Positions 7,471 through 14,084 of a stretch of DNA of 17,541 bases are shown here, piece after piece. Made by a program: the position numbers and the translations under genes. The stretch is from Paracoccaceae bacterium (GTDB lineage: Bacteria > Pseudomonadota > Alphaproteobacteria > Rhodobacterales > Rhodobacteraceae). The notes beneath the pieces are model-generated. The model was not told the DNA's origin. It did not search any database and saw nothing but the letters and a program-made list of their open reading frames with translations. Location: contig DQCI01000309.1 of NCBI GenBank assembly GCA_003545125.1, positions 2,460 through 20,000 of the forward strand, in the 5' to 3' direction. Position 1 is the first letter of the stretch, and each line of letters starts with the position of its first letter.

Positions 7471-8205
7471 ATGTTTGCGGTCCTCAAGACCGGCGGCAAG
7501 CAATACCGGGTTCAGGCGGGCGACGTGCTCCGCGTGGAAAAACTCGCAGCCAATGCCGGCGACAAAGTTCAATTCAACGAAGTGCTCATGGTCGGCGGAA
7601 CCGTCGGCACCCCCCTCGTGGAGGGCGCGGGTGTTCAGGCCGAAGTGATCGACCAGATCAAGGGCGACAAGGTCATCCACTTCGTCAAGCGCCGCCGCAA
7701 GCATGGCTCGCAGCGCACCAAGGGCCATCGCCAGCAACTCACCATGCTGCGCGTGACCGACATTCTCGAAAAGGGCGCGGACGCCTCCGGGGTCATGGCG
7801 GCGATCGGTGCCGGCTCGGTTGCCGCGGGCGCGGTGGCTGCGGCTGCGAAGCCTGCCAAGGCGAAGAAGGCGGCAAAGCCCGCGGCGGCGAAAGCCGAAA
7901 AGCCCGCGGCTGCGAAAGCCGAGAAGGCGAAAGCTGCCGAGGCACCGGCCTCGGAAGGCACCAGGCCTGCCAACCTGCTCAGCGAAGCCCGCGGCGGCAA
8001 GGCGGACGATCTCAAGAAGATCTCGGGCGTCGGCCCCAAGCTCGAAGGGCTGCTGCACGACAACGGAGTGTTCCACTTCGACCAGATCGCCGCTTGGACC
8101 GCCGACGAGATTGCCTATATGGACGACAAGCTGTCCTTCAAGGGCCGCATCGAACGCGACAACTGGATCGAGCAGGCCGCATCGCTTGCCGCCGAACAGG
8201 AGTAA
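7471..8205 (+). CDS. rplU: 50S ribosomal protein L21 with C-terminal helix-hairpin-helix extension
   Basis: A 244-residue protein, more than twice the usual bacterial L21 length of about 100. Residues 1-102 are L21 ('MFAVLKTGGKQYRVQAGD...', with the basic rRNA-binding part 'HFVKRRRKHGSQRTKGHRQQ'). Residues 103-176 form an Ala/Lys-rich, histone-tail-like linker that includes the repeat KPAAAKAE twice (DNA 7876-7899 and 7900-7923). Residues 178-244 ('DDLKKISGVGPKLEGLLHDNGVFHFDQIAAW') are a helix-hairpin-helix domain of the kind also fused to NuoE in Rhodobacterales. The frame is continuous, so this is a true fusion and not a frameshift. The ATG has AAGGAAG upstream. The gene is the first of a two-gene operon with rpmA. 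The role of the tail is unknown; nucleic-acid binding is the natural guess. Confidence 0.95.
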   Translation: MFAVLKTGGKQYRVQAGDVLRVEKLAANAGDKVQFNEVLMVGGTVGTPLVEGAGVQAEVIDQIKGDKVIHFVKRRRKHGSQRTKGHRQQLTMLRVTDILEKGADASGVMAAIGAGSVAAGAVAAAAKPAKAKKAAKPAAAKAEKPAAAKAEKAKAAEAPASEGTRPANLLSEARGGKADDLKKISGVGPKLEGLLHDNGVFHFDQIAAWTADEIAYMDDKLSFKGRIERDNWIEQAASLAAEQE

Positions 8206-8211
8206 GACGAG

Positions 8212-8481
8212 ATGGCACACAAGAAAGCAGGCGGCAGCTCCCGTAACGGCCGCGATTCCGCTGGCCGTCGCCTCGGCGTGAAAAAGTCGGGCGGCCAGGC
8301 CGTGATCCCGGGCAATATCATCATTCGTCAGCGCGGCACCAAGATGTGGCCGGGCGAGGGTGTCGGCATGGGTAAGGATCACACGATCTTCGCCACCGCC
8401 GAAGGCCGCGTGTCGTTCCGCAAGGGGCTCAAGGGGCGAACCTTTATTTCGGTCCTGCCGGTGGCGGAAGCCGCCGAGTAA
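8212..8481 (+). CDS. rpmA: 50S ribosomal protein L27
   Basis: An 89-residue protein beginning '[48 protein letters not shown]', the canonical L27 sequence. In other bacteria the N-terminal tail reaches the peptidyl transferase centre and helps place the tRNA ends (established for L27). No N-terminal cleavage extension of the Firmicutes type is present. It starts 6 nt after the rplU stop, with its Shine-Dalgarno AGGAG overlapping the rplU end, so the two are co-transcribed and probably translationally coupled. An intrinsic terminator follows 30 nt downstream. Confidence 0.98.
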   Translation: MAHKKAGGSSRNGRDSAGRRLGVKKSGGQAVIPGNIIIRQRGTKMWPGEGVGMGKDHTIFATAEGRVSFRKGLKGRTFISVLPVAEAAE

Positions 8482-8510
8482 GCCGAACCCCGGCGCCAGA
8501 CACTTCCCAG

Positions 8511-8539
8511 GGGATCGGCGATAACGCCGGTCCCTTTTT
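8511..8539 (+). terminator. Intrinsic terminator of rplU-rpmA
   Basis: The 10-bp stem GGGATCGGCG (8511-8520) / CGCCGGTCCC (8525-8534), with one G-T wobble and tetraloop ATAA, is followed directly by TTTTT (8535-8539). This is a textbook rho-independent terminator 30 nt after the rpmA stop. Confidence 0.92.
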
Positions 8540-8638
8540 CGTTACACTCGAGGGATTTTTTATTCCGCCCGCGCGCAGCACGTGAACCGGCCCGAGAAGA
8601 GGCCGGCAGGGGCGCCGGGCAACAGCAGGAGGAAACCG

Positions 8639-9175
8639 ATGTTTCAGGAAAACATCGTCGAACAGCCGGTGATCGCGGCGGGGCGGTTCACGCTGCGTCC
8701 CCCCCGGTCGGGCGATATCGGCATGCTCACCATGTATTCGGGCGACGAGCGGGTCGCGCGCGGCACGCGGTCGATCCCGCATCCGCTGCCGCCGGGGGTG
8801 GCCGAGGCCTATGTCGCGCGGGCCGGGCAGCCGGACCGCGAGGAGGACGTCTGGGTTCTCGATGGCGGCGAGCGCGGCCATGAGGTGCTGGGCGTCATCT
8901 CGCTGAGGCGCATGGACCGCAACCAGTCGCAGCTCGGCTACTGGGTGGCCCCGGCGCTGTGGAACACCGGTCTCGCCTCGGAAGCGGTGAACGCACTGGT
9001 CGAAGCCAACCCGCTCGACAACGAGATCCTGTTCGCCGAGGTGTTCCAGGACAACCCGGCCTCGGCCCGGGTGCTGACCAACGCGGGTTTTTCCTATATC
9101 GGCGAGGCCGAGGCGCATTCGGTGGCCCGTGCCGCCAACGTGCCGACCTGGACCTACATCAGGCGGATGGGCTGA
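8639..9175 (+). CDS. GNAT family N-acetyltransferase (first of three)
   Basis: A 178-residue GNAT (RimJ/RimL-like) protein. ATG 8639 is chosen because a perfect AGGAGG (8627-8632) lies 6 nt upstream; GTG 8582 in the same frame has no such support. The start 'VIAAGRFTLRPPRSGDIGML' is the usual first strand and helix. 'LGYWVAPALWNTGLASEAVNALVE' is the region of the acetyl-CoA-binding motif A, although the classic R/Q-x-x-G-x-G/A loop is weak here (NTGLAS). 'DNPASARVLTNAGFSYIGE' is the conserved end motif. It should transfer an acetyl group from acetyl-CoA to an amine; the substrate is unknown. It follows the rpmA terminator and overlaps or abuts the next GNAT gene (2-nt gap), so the three form an operon. 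Confidence 0.88.
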   Translation: MFQENIVEQPVIAAGRFTLRPPRSGDIGMLTMYSGDERVARGTRSIPHPLPPGVAEAYVARAGQPDREEDVWVLDGGERGHEVLGVISLRRMDRNQSQLGYWVAPALWNTGLASEAVNALVEANPLDNEILFAEVFQDNPASARVLTNAGFSYIGEAEAHSVARAANVPTWTYIRRMG

Positions 9176-9177
9176 CG

Positions 9178-9702
9178 ATGGACCCCCGCGCCGCCCTCCG
9201 CACGGAGCGGCTGGTGCTCCGCCCCGTCACCCGCGACGACATCCCCGATATCGTCGCCGTGCTGAACGACTACGAAGTGTCGAAATGGCTGACCGTGGTC
9301 GCCCATCCCTACGGGCGCGCGGATGCCGAAGGCTTCCTCTCCTACCTCGAGAAACGCGGGCCCTTCGACGGCTACGGCCTGACGACCGGCGGCGGGCCGG
9401 TGATGGGTGTGGTGGGCATCGACACCAGCCTCGGCTATTGGCTCGGCCGCGCTCACCATGGGCAGGGCTACATGACCGAGGCGGCGCAGGGCCTGGTCGG
9501 CCACTACTTCGCCGTCTCCGGGAACGACAGGCTGAAGTCGGGCTATTTCGAGGGCAACACGGCCTCTGCCGGGGTGCTCGCCAAGTTGGGGTTTCGGCCC
9601 GTGGGCGCCGAACGGGTCACGTCCCGCGCGCGCGGGGCTGAGGTCACGATGAAGAACATGACGCTCAGCCGGGCGAATTGGACGGCGCGGGGCAATGGAT
9701 GA
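9178..9702 (+). CDS. GNAT family N-acetyltransferase (second of three)
   Basis: A 174-residue GNAT (RimJ/RimL-like) protein: 'LRTERLVLRPVTRDDIPDIVAVLNDYEVSKWL' at the N-terminus, 'LGYWLGRAHHGQGYMTEAAQGLVGHYF' with the acetyl-CoA loop H-H-G-Q-G-Y (pattern R/Q-x-x-G-x-G/A nearly met), and 'EGNTASAGVLAKLGFRPVG' at the end. The ATG lies 2 nt after the stop of the first GNAT, and its own stop TGA overlaps the ATG of the third by 8 nt, so the genes are translationally coupled. It is clearly homologous to its neighbours, but the sequences differ enough that this is an old duplication or separate recruitment. Substrate unknown. Confidence 0.9.
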   Translation: MDPRAALRTERLVLRPVTRDDIPDIVAVLNDYEVSKWLTVVAHPYGRADAEGFLSYLEKRGPFDGYGLTTGGGPVMGVVGIDTSLGYWLGRAHHGQGYMTEAAQGLVGHYFAVSGNDRLKSGYFEGNTASAGVLAKLGFRPVGAERVTSRARGAEVTMKNMTLSRANWTARGNG

Positions 9703-10201
9703 CCCCGTGATCCAGACCGATCGGCTGCTTTGGCGCCGGTCCTCCCCGCAAGACCTCGATGCGCTGCACGCGCTGGTGTCGGACGACGAGGTGGTGAAGA
9801 ACACCGCCACTTGGCCGTCACCGGCCGACCGTGCCTTTGCTGAGAGCCGCTGTGCGCCTTTCGACCTCGGCAGGGGGTAGGCCGGGCTGGTGTTCCGCGA
9901 CGGCTCGCTGGGGCGCGCCATGGGCGTGAGCCATAAAGAGAATGGCGGCGATTTGGGGTACATGTTCGCGCGCACCGATTGGGGCCGGGGTTACGCCACC
10001 GAAATGGGGCGCGCGCTGATCGCCGAAGGCTTCGCGCGCTAAGACTGGCCGCATATCTCGGCCTGTGTCTTCGACGATAACCCCGCTTCGGGACGGGTGC
10101 TCAAAAAGCTCGGCTTTGTCGAAACCGGGCGATGCGCGGGACCCAGTGCGGCGCAGGGGCGCGACTTGCCGATGCGAACCTTCCGTCTCGCGCGCCCGTG
10201 A
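9695..10201 (+). pseudogene. GNAT family N-acetyltransferase (third of three), two nonsense codons
   Basis: The frame from ATG 9695 ('MDDPVIQTDRLLWRRSSPQDLDALHALVSDDEVVKNTATWP') to TGA 10199-10201 covers 168 codons, the size of its neighbours, and stays in one frame. It is interrupted by TAG at 9878-9880 and TAA at 10040-10042. The second segment reads 'GGDLGYMFARTDWGRGYATEMGRALIAEGFAR', with a good acetyl-CoA loop W-G-R-G-Y-A. The third reads 'DWPHISACVFDDNPASGRVLKKLGFVETG', the conserved GNAT end. Each stop is one base from a sense codon that fits the context (TGG, TAC or TAT). No frameshift or large loss has occurred, so inactivation is recent. Two different stop types make programmed readthrough unlikely; sequencing error at two sites is a lesser alternative. 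Confidence 0.88.
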
Positions 10202-10210
10202 GGCGGTAAA

Positions 10211-10279
10211 CGGTTTGCGTTGCGCAAACCGGCACGGAAATCGTAGCGATTTCCGATCCGAAATCCGTCTCGGATTTCG
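10211..10279. repeat. Array of three perfect hairpins with 24-nt period
   Basis: Three hairpins, each with a perfect 9-bp stem and 3-nt loop, are spaced by 3-nt linkers: CGGTTTGCG-TTG-CGCAAACCG (10211-10231), CGGAAATCG-TAG-CGATTTCCG (10235-10255) and CGAAATCCG-TCT-CGGATTTCG (10259-10279). All arms begin and end in CG, but the stems differ in sequence. The second and third share GAAATC, so their arms could also pair crosswise. A weaker fourth stem CGCC/GGCG (10281-10294) follows. The array lies between the broken GNAT gene and obgE, ending 62 nt before the obgE start. No T-run follows, so it is not an ordinary intrinsic terminator. Confidence 0.85.
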
Positions 10280-10341
10280 CCGCCCCTTGAGGCGCAAGCG
10301 CTTTGCCACTATCGCTTCGGCCAACGAAAGGTCGCGCCCAA

Positions 10342-11382
10342 ATGAAATTCCTCGATCTCGCCAAGGTCTACATCCGCTCCGGCTCCGGCGGCAACGGCTG
10401 CATCTCGTTTCGTCGTGAGAAATTCATCGAATACGGCGGGCCGAATGGCGGCGACGGCGGGCGCGGCGGCGACGTGGTCGTCGAGGCGGTCGACGGTCTC
10501 AACACGTTGATCGATTTCCGCTACCAGCAGCATTTCTTCGCCAAGAACGGCCAGGCGGGGCAGGGCAGTCAGATGACCGGACGATCGGGTGACGAGATCG
10601 TTCTGCGCGTGCCCGTCGGCACCGAGGTGCTCGACGAGGACGAGGAGACGGTTCTGGCCGATCTCACCGAGGTCGGCCAGCGGGTGCTGCTGGCGAAAGG
10701 CGGCAACGGTGGGTTTGGCAATCTGCACTTCAAGTCTGCGACCAACCAGGCGCCGCGCCGCGCCAATCCCGGCCAGCCCGGGGTCGACCGCACGATCTGG
10801 CTGCGCCTGAAGCTGATCGCCGATGTCGGTCTGCTCGGGCTGCCGAACGCGGGCAAGTCTACCTTCCTCGCCGCCACCTCCAACGCCCGGCCCAAGATCG
10901 CCGACTATCCCTTCACAACCCTGGTGCCGAACCTCGGCGTTGTCGGTGTGGACGGGGTGGAATTCGTCGTGGCCGACATTCCGGGGCTGATCGAGGGCGC
11001 GCATGAGGGCAGGGGACTCGGCGACCAGTTCCTCGGCCATGTCGAGCGCACCTCGGTGCTCTTGCATCTGGTCGACGGCACCGCCGAGGACGTGGTGGCC
11101 GACTGGCGCACCATCGTGCATGAGGTCGAGGCCTACGGCGGGGTGCTGGCGGAGAAGCCGCGGATAACGGTGCTGAACAAGGTTGATGCACTGCGCGACC
11201 AGGAGGCCGATGAGAAGTGCGCAGCGCTCGAAGAGGCGGTGGGCGGGTCGGTGATGACCATGTCGGGCGTGTCGCGTCAGGGGGTGACGGAGGTGCTGCG
11301 CGCCCTGCGTGCCGAGATTCGGGAGGACAAGCTTCGTCAGGCGAAGGCTGAGGCGCCGGAGGCAAAGCCTTGGCAGCCCTGA
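10342..11382 (+). CDS. obgE: GTPase Obg/CgtA
   Basis: A 346-residue ribosome-associated GTPase needed for late 50S assembly and linked to stringent control (established for the family). The N-terminal Obg fold (1-158) has the glycine-rich loops 'RSGSGGNG' and '[13 protein letters not shown]'. The G domain shows G1 GLPNAGKS (166-173), the switch region 'DYPFTT', G3 DIPG (212-215), G4 NKVD (279-282) and a G5-like SGVS (308-311). The short tail ends '[13 protein letters not shown]' with no OCT domain, the usual alphaproteobacterial form. ATG 10342 gives the canonical '[14 protein letters not shown]'; AAAGG lies about 10 nt upstream. The gene overlaps proB by 13 nt. Its placement after rplU-rpmA is widely conserved. 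Confidence 0.97.
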   Translation: MKFLDLAKVYIRSGSGGNGCISFRREKFIEYGGPNGGDGGRGGDVVVEAVDGLNTLIDFRYQQHFFAKNGQAGQGSQMTGRSGDEIVLRVPVGTEVLDEDEETVLADLTEVGQRVLLAKGGNGGFGNLHFKSATNQAPRRANPGQPGVDRTIWLRLKLIADVGLLGLPNAGKSTFLAATSNARPKIADYPFTTLVPNLGVVGVDGVEFVVADIPGLIEGAHEGRGLGDQFLGHVERTSVLLHLVDGTAEDVVADWRTIVHEVEAYGGVLAEKPRITVLNKVDALRDQEADEKCAALEEAVGGSVMTMSGVSRQGVTEVLRALRAEIREDKLRQAKAEAPEAKPWQP

Positions 11383-12476
11383 GCGCGGCACGGCGCATCG
11401 TCGTCAAGGTGGGCTCCGCCCTGCTGGTGGATGCCGCCACCGGCACGCTGAGGGACGGCTGGCTGGCCTCGCTTGCGGCCGACGTGGCGGCGCTGAAGGC
11501 GCGCGGCGCGGATGTCGTGCTCGTCTCCTCTGGATCCATCGCTCTCGGCCGCGGCGTGCTCGGCCTCGCGCCGGGCTCGCTGCCGCTTGAGCAATCCCAG
11601 GCCGCCGCCGCGGTCGGCCAGATCCGGTTGGCGCGCGCCTACGAGGAGGTGTTGCACCCGCTCGGAATCACCACGGCCCAGGTCTTGGTGACGCTGGAAG
11701 ACTCGGCCGACCGCCGCCGGTATCTCAACGCCCGCGCGACGCTTGAAACCCTGCTGTCGCTCGGCGTCGTTGCGATCGTCAACGAGAACGACACTATCGC
11801 CACCGACGAAATCCGCTTCGGTGACAACGACCGTCTCGCGGCCCAAGTAGCCGTGACGGTTGGCGCCGACCTCACCATACTCCTGTCCGATGTCGACGGG
11901 TTCTACACCGGCAACCCGAAGGACGACCCGGACGCGCGGCGCCACGATGTGATCGACGAGATTACCCCCGAGCTTGAAGCCCAGGCCGGCGACGCGGGCA
12001 CGGGTCTCGCCAAGGGGGGCATGAAGACGAAGGTGATGGCGGCGAAGACGGCGACCGCCGCCGGGTCCGACCTGGTCATCACGTTGGGGGCGCTCGACAA
12101 CCCGCTCGCAGCCCTCGAAGCGGGTGCTGCGCACACGCTGTTCCGCGCGCGCGGCAACCCGGCCTCGGCCCGCAAACACTGGATCGCGGCGATGAAGCCG
12201 CGGGGCGCCATCCGTGTCGACGCCGGGGCCGCGCGCGCGCTCGCCGGGGGTAAATCGCTGTTGCCCGCCGGGATCACCGGCATCACCGGCGACTTCGGCC
12301 GCGGCGATCCGGTGGACATCCTCGGACCGCGCGGCGAGCGCATCGGCGCCGGGCTCACCCGCTATACCGGCGCCGAGGCGCGGGCGCTGATCGGCAAGCA
12401 TTCCCACGAAATCGAGGCGGTCCTCGGCTACCCGGGGCGCGCGACGCTCATTCACCGCGACGACATGGCATTGTGA
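11370..12476 (+). CDS. proB: Glutamate 5-kinase
   Basis: A 368-residue cytosolic enzyme that phosphorylates glutamate with ATP, the first step of proline synthesis. The amino-acid kinase domain has Lys13 in '[12 protein letters not shown]', SSGS (53-56), '[21 protein letters not shown]' (138-158) for substrate binding, and GGMKTK (216-221). A C-terminal PUA domain follows (about 278-352, '[24 protein letters not shown]'). The start is TTG 11370, supported by GGAGG (11358-11362) 7 nt upstream and by the lack of a suitable ATG. It lies inside the last codons of obgE (13-nt overlap), so translation is probably coupled. proA, which usually follows proB, is not next to it; the following gene is on the other strand. 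Feedback inhibition by proline is typical of the family. Confidence 0.96.
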   Translation: MAALSAARRIVVKVGSALLVDAATGTLRDGWLASLAADVAALKARGADVVLVSSGSIALGRGVLGLAPGSLPLEQSQAAAAVGQIRLARAYEEVLHPLGITTAQVLVTLEDSADRRRYLNARATLETLLSLGVVAIVNENDTIATDEIRFGDNDRLAAQVAVTVGADLTILLSDVDGFYTGNPKDDPDARRHDVIDEITPELEAQAGDAGTGLAKGGMKTKVMAAKTATAAGSDLVITLGALDNPLAALEAGAAHTLFRARGNPASARKHWIAAMKPRGAIRVDAGAARALAGGKSLLPAGITGITGDFGRGDPVDILGPRGERIGAGLTRYTGAEARALIGKHSHEIEAVLGYPGRATLIHRDDMAL

Positions 12477-12622
12477 CGGTGCCGGAGGGGGGCTCCCCTG
12501 ACGCCGGGCGGGGTTTTACACATCCCGTAGCCATGCCGCCACGGCGGCCAGCTGCGCTGTGCCTCGTCGCACGCCGCCGCGGGGCTTCGTGGTTGCAGGG
12601 TTCACCGATCCTGCCAGCCGCG

Positions 12623-12889
12623 TTAGGACCGCATGGCGGGCTTGGTCGCCAGGTCGGGATCGGCGGCGAGGGTGGCGAAGTCGGCGCTGGCCGGGTCGAC
12701 CAGCGCGAGCCTTCCGTCGACGTCAAAATGTGCCGCCCAACCGTAGCGCTTGGTCAGCGGCGAGGCGCGCATGCAGGGCTGGCCTTTGGCATGGAACGCC
12801 TCGAAACCGAGCGCGGGCTTGCCGGAGACCTTGGCCATGGCGACCGGGCATTCGGGGGCGGGGGTGATGAGGATACGGGGCGTGGTCAT
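12623..12889 (-). CDS. DUF6157-like small protein
   Basis: An 88-residue protein. ATG 12889 has AGGAG about 7 nt upstream on the minus strand. The part 'FHAKGQPCMRASPLTKRYGWAAHFDVDGRLALVD...LATKPAMRS' follows the pattern I know from the DUF6157 family (KGQPC.R.SPL.KRYGW...H, ending K-x-MRS). The N-terminus ('MTTPRILITPAPECPVAMAKVSGKPALG') is much shorter than the usual form of about 130-140 residues, so this is a compact version. Function unknown; probably cytosolic, with no signal peptide or membrane segment. It is transcribed against proB. The 146 bp between the two stops contain a GCCGCC/GGCGGC inverted repeat (12535-12548) but no clear terminator. Confidence 0.65.
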   Translation of the reverse strand: MTTPRILITPAPECPVAMAKVSGKPALGFEAFHAKGQPCMRASPLTKRYGWAAHFDVDGRLALVDPASADFATLAADPDLATKPAMRS

Positions 12890-13095
12890 CGCGGGCTCCT
12901 CTTGGTTCGAACGGAACATAGCCCGAACACACCGCCCCGGCGAGCGCCTCATAGGTCTCCCGGGCACGGACGGCAAAGGGCGGCCAGATCGTGGGGCTTG
13001 CCAGGGGGACGAAACCAGATATGGTTCCACGAGATTAGACGGGACGGGGGTCCCCGCCCGGCTACCAGTGCCAGGGGCGAGGGCGAGTGTGCCAT

Positions 13096-13680
13096 ATGGA
13101 CGCCGATTTCAGATCGAGTTTCGTGCGCGAGCACGCGCAGGCCAAGGCCCATCCGGCGCTGGTGTTGAACGCGGATTTCCGCCCCTTGTCTTACTACCCG
13201 CTGTCACTCTGGCCTTGGCAGGAAGCGGTCAAGGCGGTGTTTCTCGAAAGGGTTACGATCCTTGCCGAATATGACGAGGTGGTGCGCTCGCCGTCGATCG
13301 AGATCCGCATTCCCTCTGTGGTGGTTCTGAAAGACTACGTCAAACCGCAAAAGAGGGTGGCCTTCACCCGGTTCAACCTGTTCCTGCGCGACGCGTTCTG
13401 CTGCCAGTACTGCGGCGCGAAGGGCGACCTTACCTTCGACCACGTGGTGCCGCGCGCCCGCGGCGGGATCACCAGTTGGGAAAACGTAGTCGCGGCCTGC
13501 AGCCGCTGCAACCTGCGCAAGGGGTCGAAACCGCTGTCCCGGTCGGGGCTCACGCTGAGGAAACCGCCGCGCCAGCCTGGCGCGGTCGAGCTGATGAACC
13601 TTGGCCGCAAGTTCCCGCCGGGCTATCTGCACCAGAGCTGGATGGACTTCCTCTATTGGGACGCGGAACTCGACGCGTGA
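13096..13680 (+). CDS. HNH endonuclease family protein
   Basis: A 194-residue protein with an HNH/zinc motif in its second half: zinc pair CQYC (103-106), Asp-His 115-116 in 'LTFDHVVPRARGG', Asn130 in 'SWENVVAACSRCN', second pair CSRC (135-138), then 'NLRKGSKPL'. The N-terminal half ('HPALVLNADFRPLSYYPLSLWPWQEAVKAVFLERVTILAEYDEVVRSPS') is strongly conserved in chromosomal HNH proteins of alphaproteobacteria and cyanobacteria, whose role is unknown. It is not near a methylase or a mobile element, so a restriction or homing role is unlikely. ATG 13096 is chosen; GTG 13087 in frame is an alternative three codons earlier with a slightly better-spaced purine-rich stretch. A 206-bp gap separates it from the divergent DUF6157-like gene. 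Confidence 0.9.
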   Translation: MDADFRSSFVREHAQAKAHPALVLNADFRPLSYYPLSLWPWQEAVKAVFLERVTILAEYDEVVRSPSIEIRIPSVVVLKDYVKPQKRVAFTRFNLFLRDAFCCQYCGAKGDLTFDHVVPRARGGITSWENVVAACSRCNLRKGSKPLSRSGLTLRKPPRQPGAVELMNLGRKFPPGYLHQSWMDFLYWDAELDA

Positions 13681-14084
13681 AGGCGCCTGTGGCGGAACGT
13701 TTCCTTGCAGATTTCGAATGGGGCGGGCGGAGACCTGTTCCAGGTGGGAACGCCCCGGTCGGAGCTGGCAGATACAATTGTCGAAGCCGGCGGCGTCTTT
13801 CGTGGAGGCACGATTGCGGCGCTGACTACAGCAGGCTGCGGCGGGTGGGAAATCCGGAGCGAGACAGACCGGGTGGGAAAGACGGGCCGGGCTTGCCGGT
13901 CGTTTCGCAGCATGACCTTTGCCGCAGGAGCGTAACGGTTGAGCCGGGCACCAAGCCCGCGGGCGCGGGCTTCACGCGGGCGCGCGCCCGCGTCTCCCCG
14001 GCCTCAAGCGCGCGCTTTGTGCACGGGCTGGGCACAATCGGGTGCCGCGCGCCGGAACTGTAGCACGATGGTCACCGCGGCGCC
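13681..14084. other. Gene-free gap between convergent genes
   Basis: About 400 bp between the stops of the HNH gene (plus) and the methyltransferase gene (minus). I see no supported coding region. The last third holds a dense group of GC-rich hairpins (13953-14017). No T-run intrinsic terminator was found for either gene. Confidence 0.6.
13953..14017. repeat. Cluster of GC-rich palindromes between convergent genes
   Basis: AAGCCCGC-GGGC-GCGGGCTT (13953-13972) forms a perfect 8-bp stem. One base later comes a perfect 20-bp palindrome, ACGCGGGCGCGCGCCCGCGT (13974-13993), and then a 12-bp palindrome, AAGCGCGCGCTT (14006-14017). They could act as a bidirectional, T-run-less end of transcription for the two convergent genes, or as mRNA 3'-end stabilisers. 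Confidence 0.65.

Noticed and set aside
5905..8382. An 825-codon open frame on the minus strand across DUF2059, rplU and rpmA.
   Set aside because: It runs antisense to three well-supported genes and through the tRNA. Its sequence is Arg/Gly/Leu-rich without domains; high-GC third positions create such frames.
8582..8638. GTG start adding 19 residues to the first GNAT.
   Set aside because: A perfect AGGAGG precedes ATG 8639 at ideal spacing, and the extra residues are not GNAT-like.
12516..12720. An open minus-strand frame ending 'AQLAAVAAWLRDV' that resembles the end of a real protein.
   Set aside because: It has no credible start, overlaps the DUF6157-like gene in another frame, and shows no recognisable family.
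13096..13680. HNH protein as part of a restriction or defence system.
   Set aside because: There is no methylase, specificity subunit or other defence gene nearby, and this HNH type is a conserved chromosomal protein.
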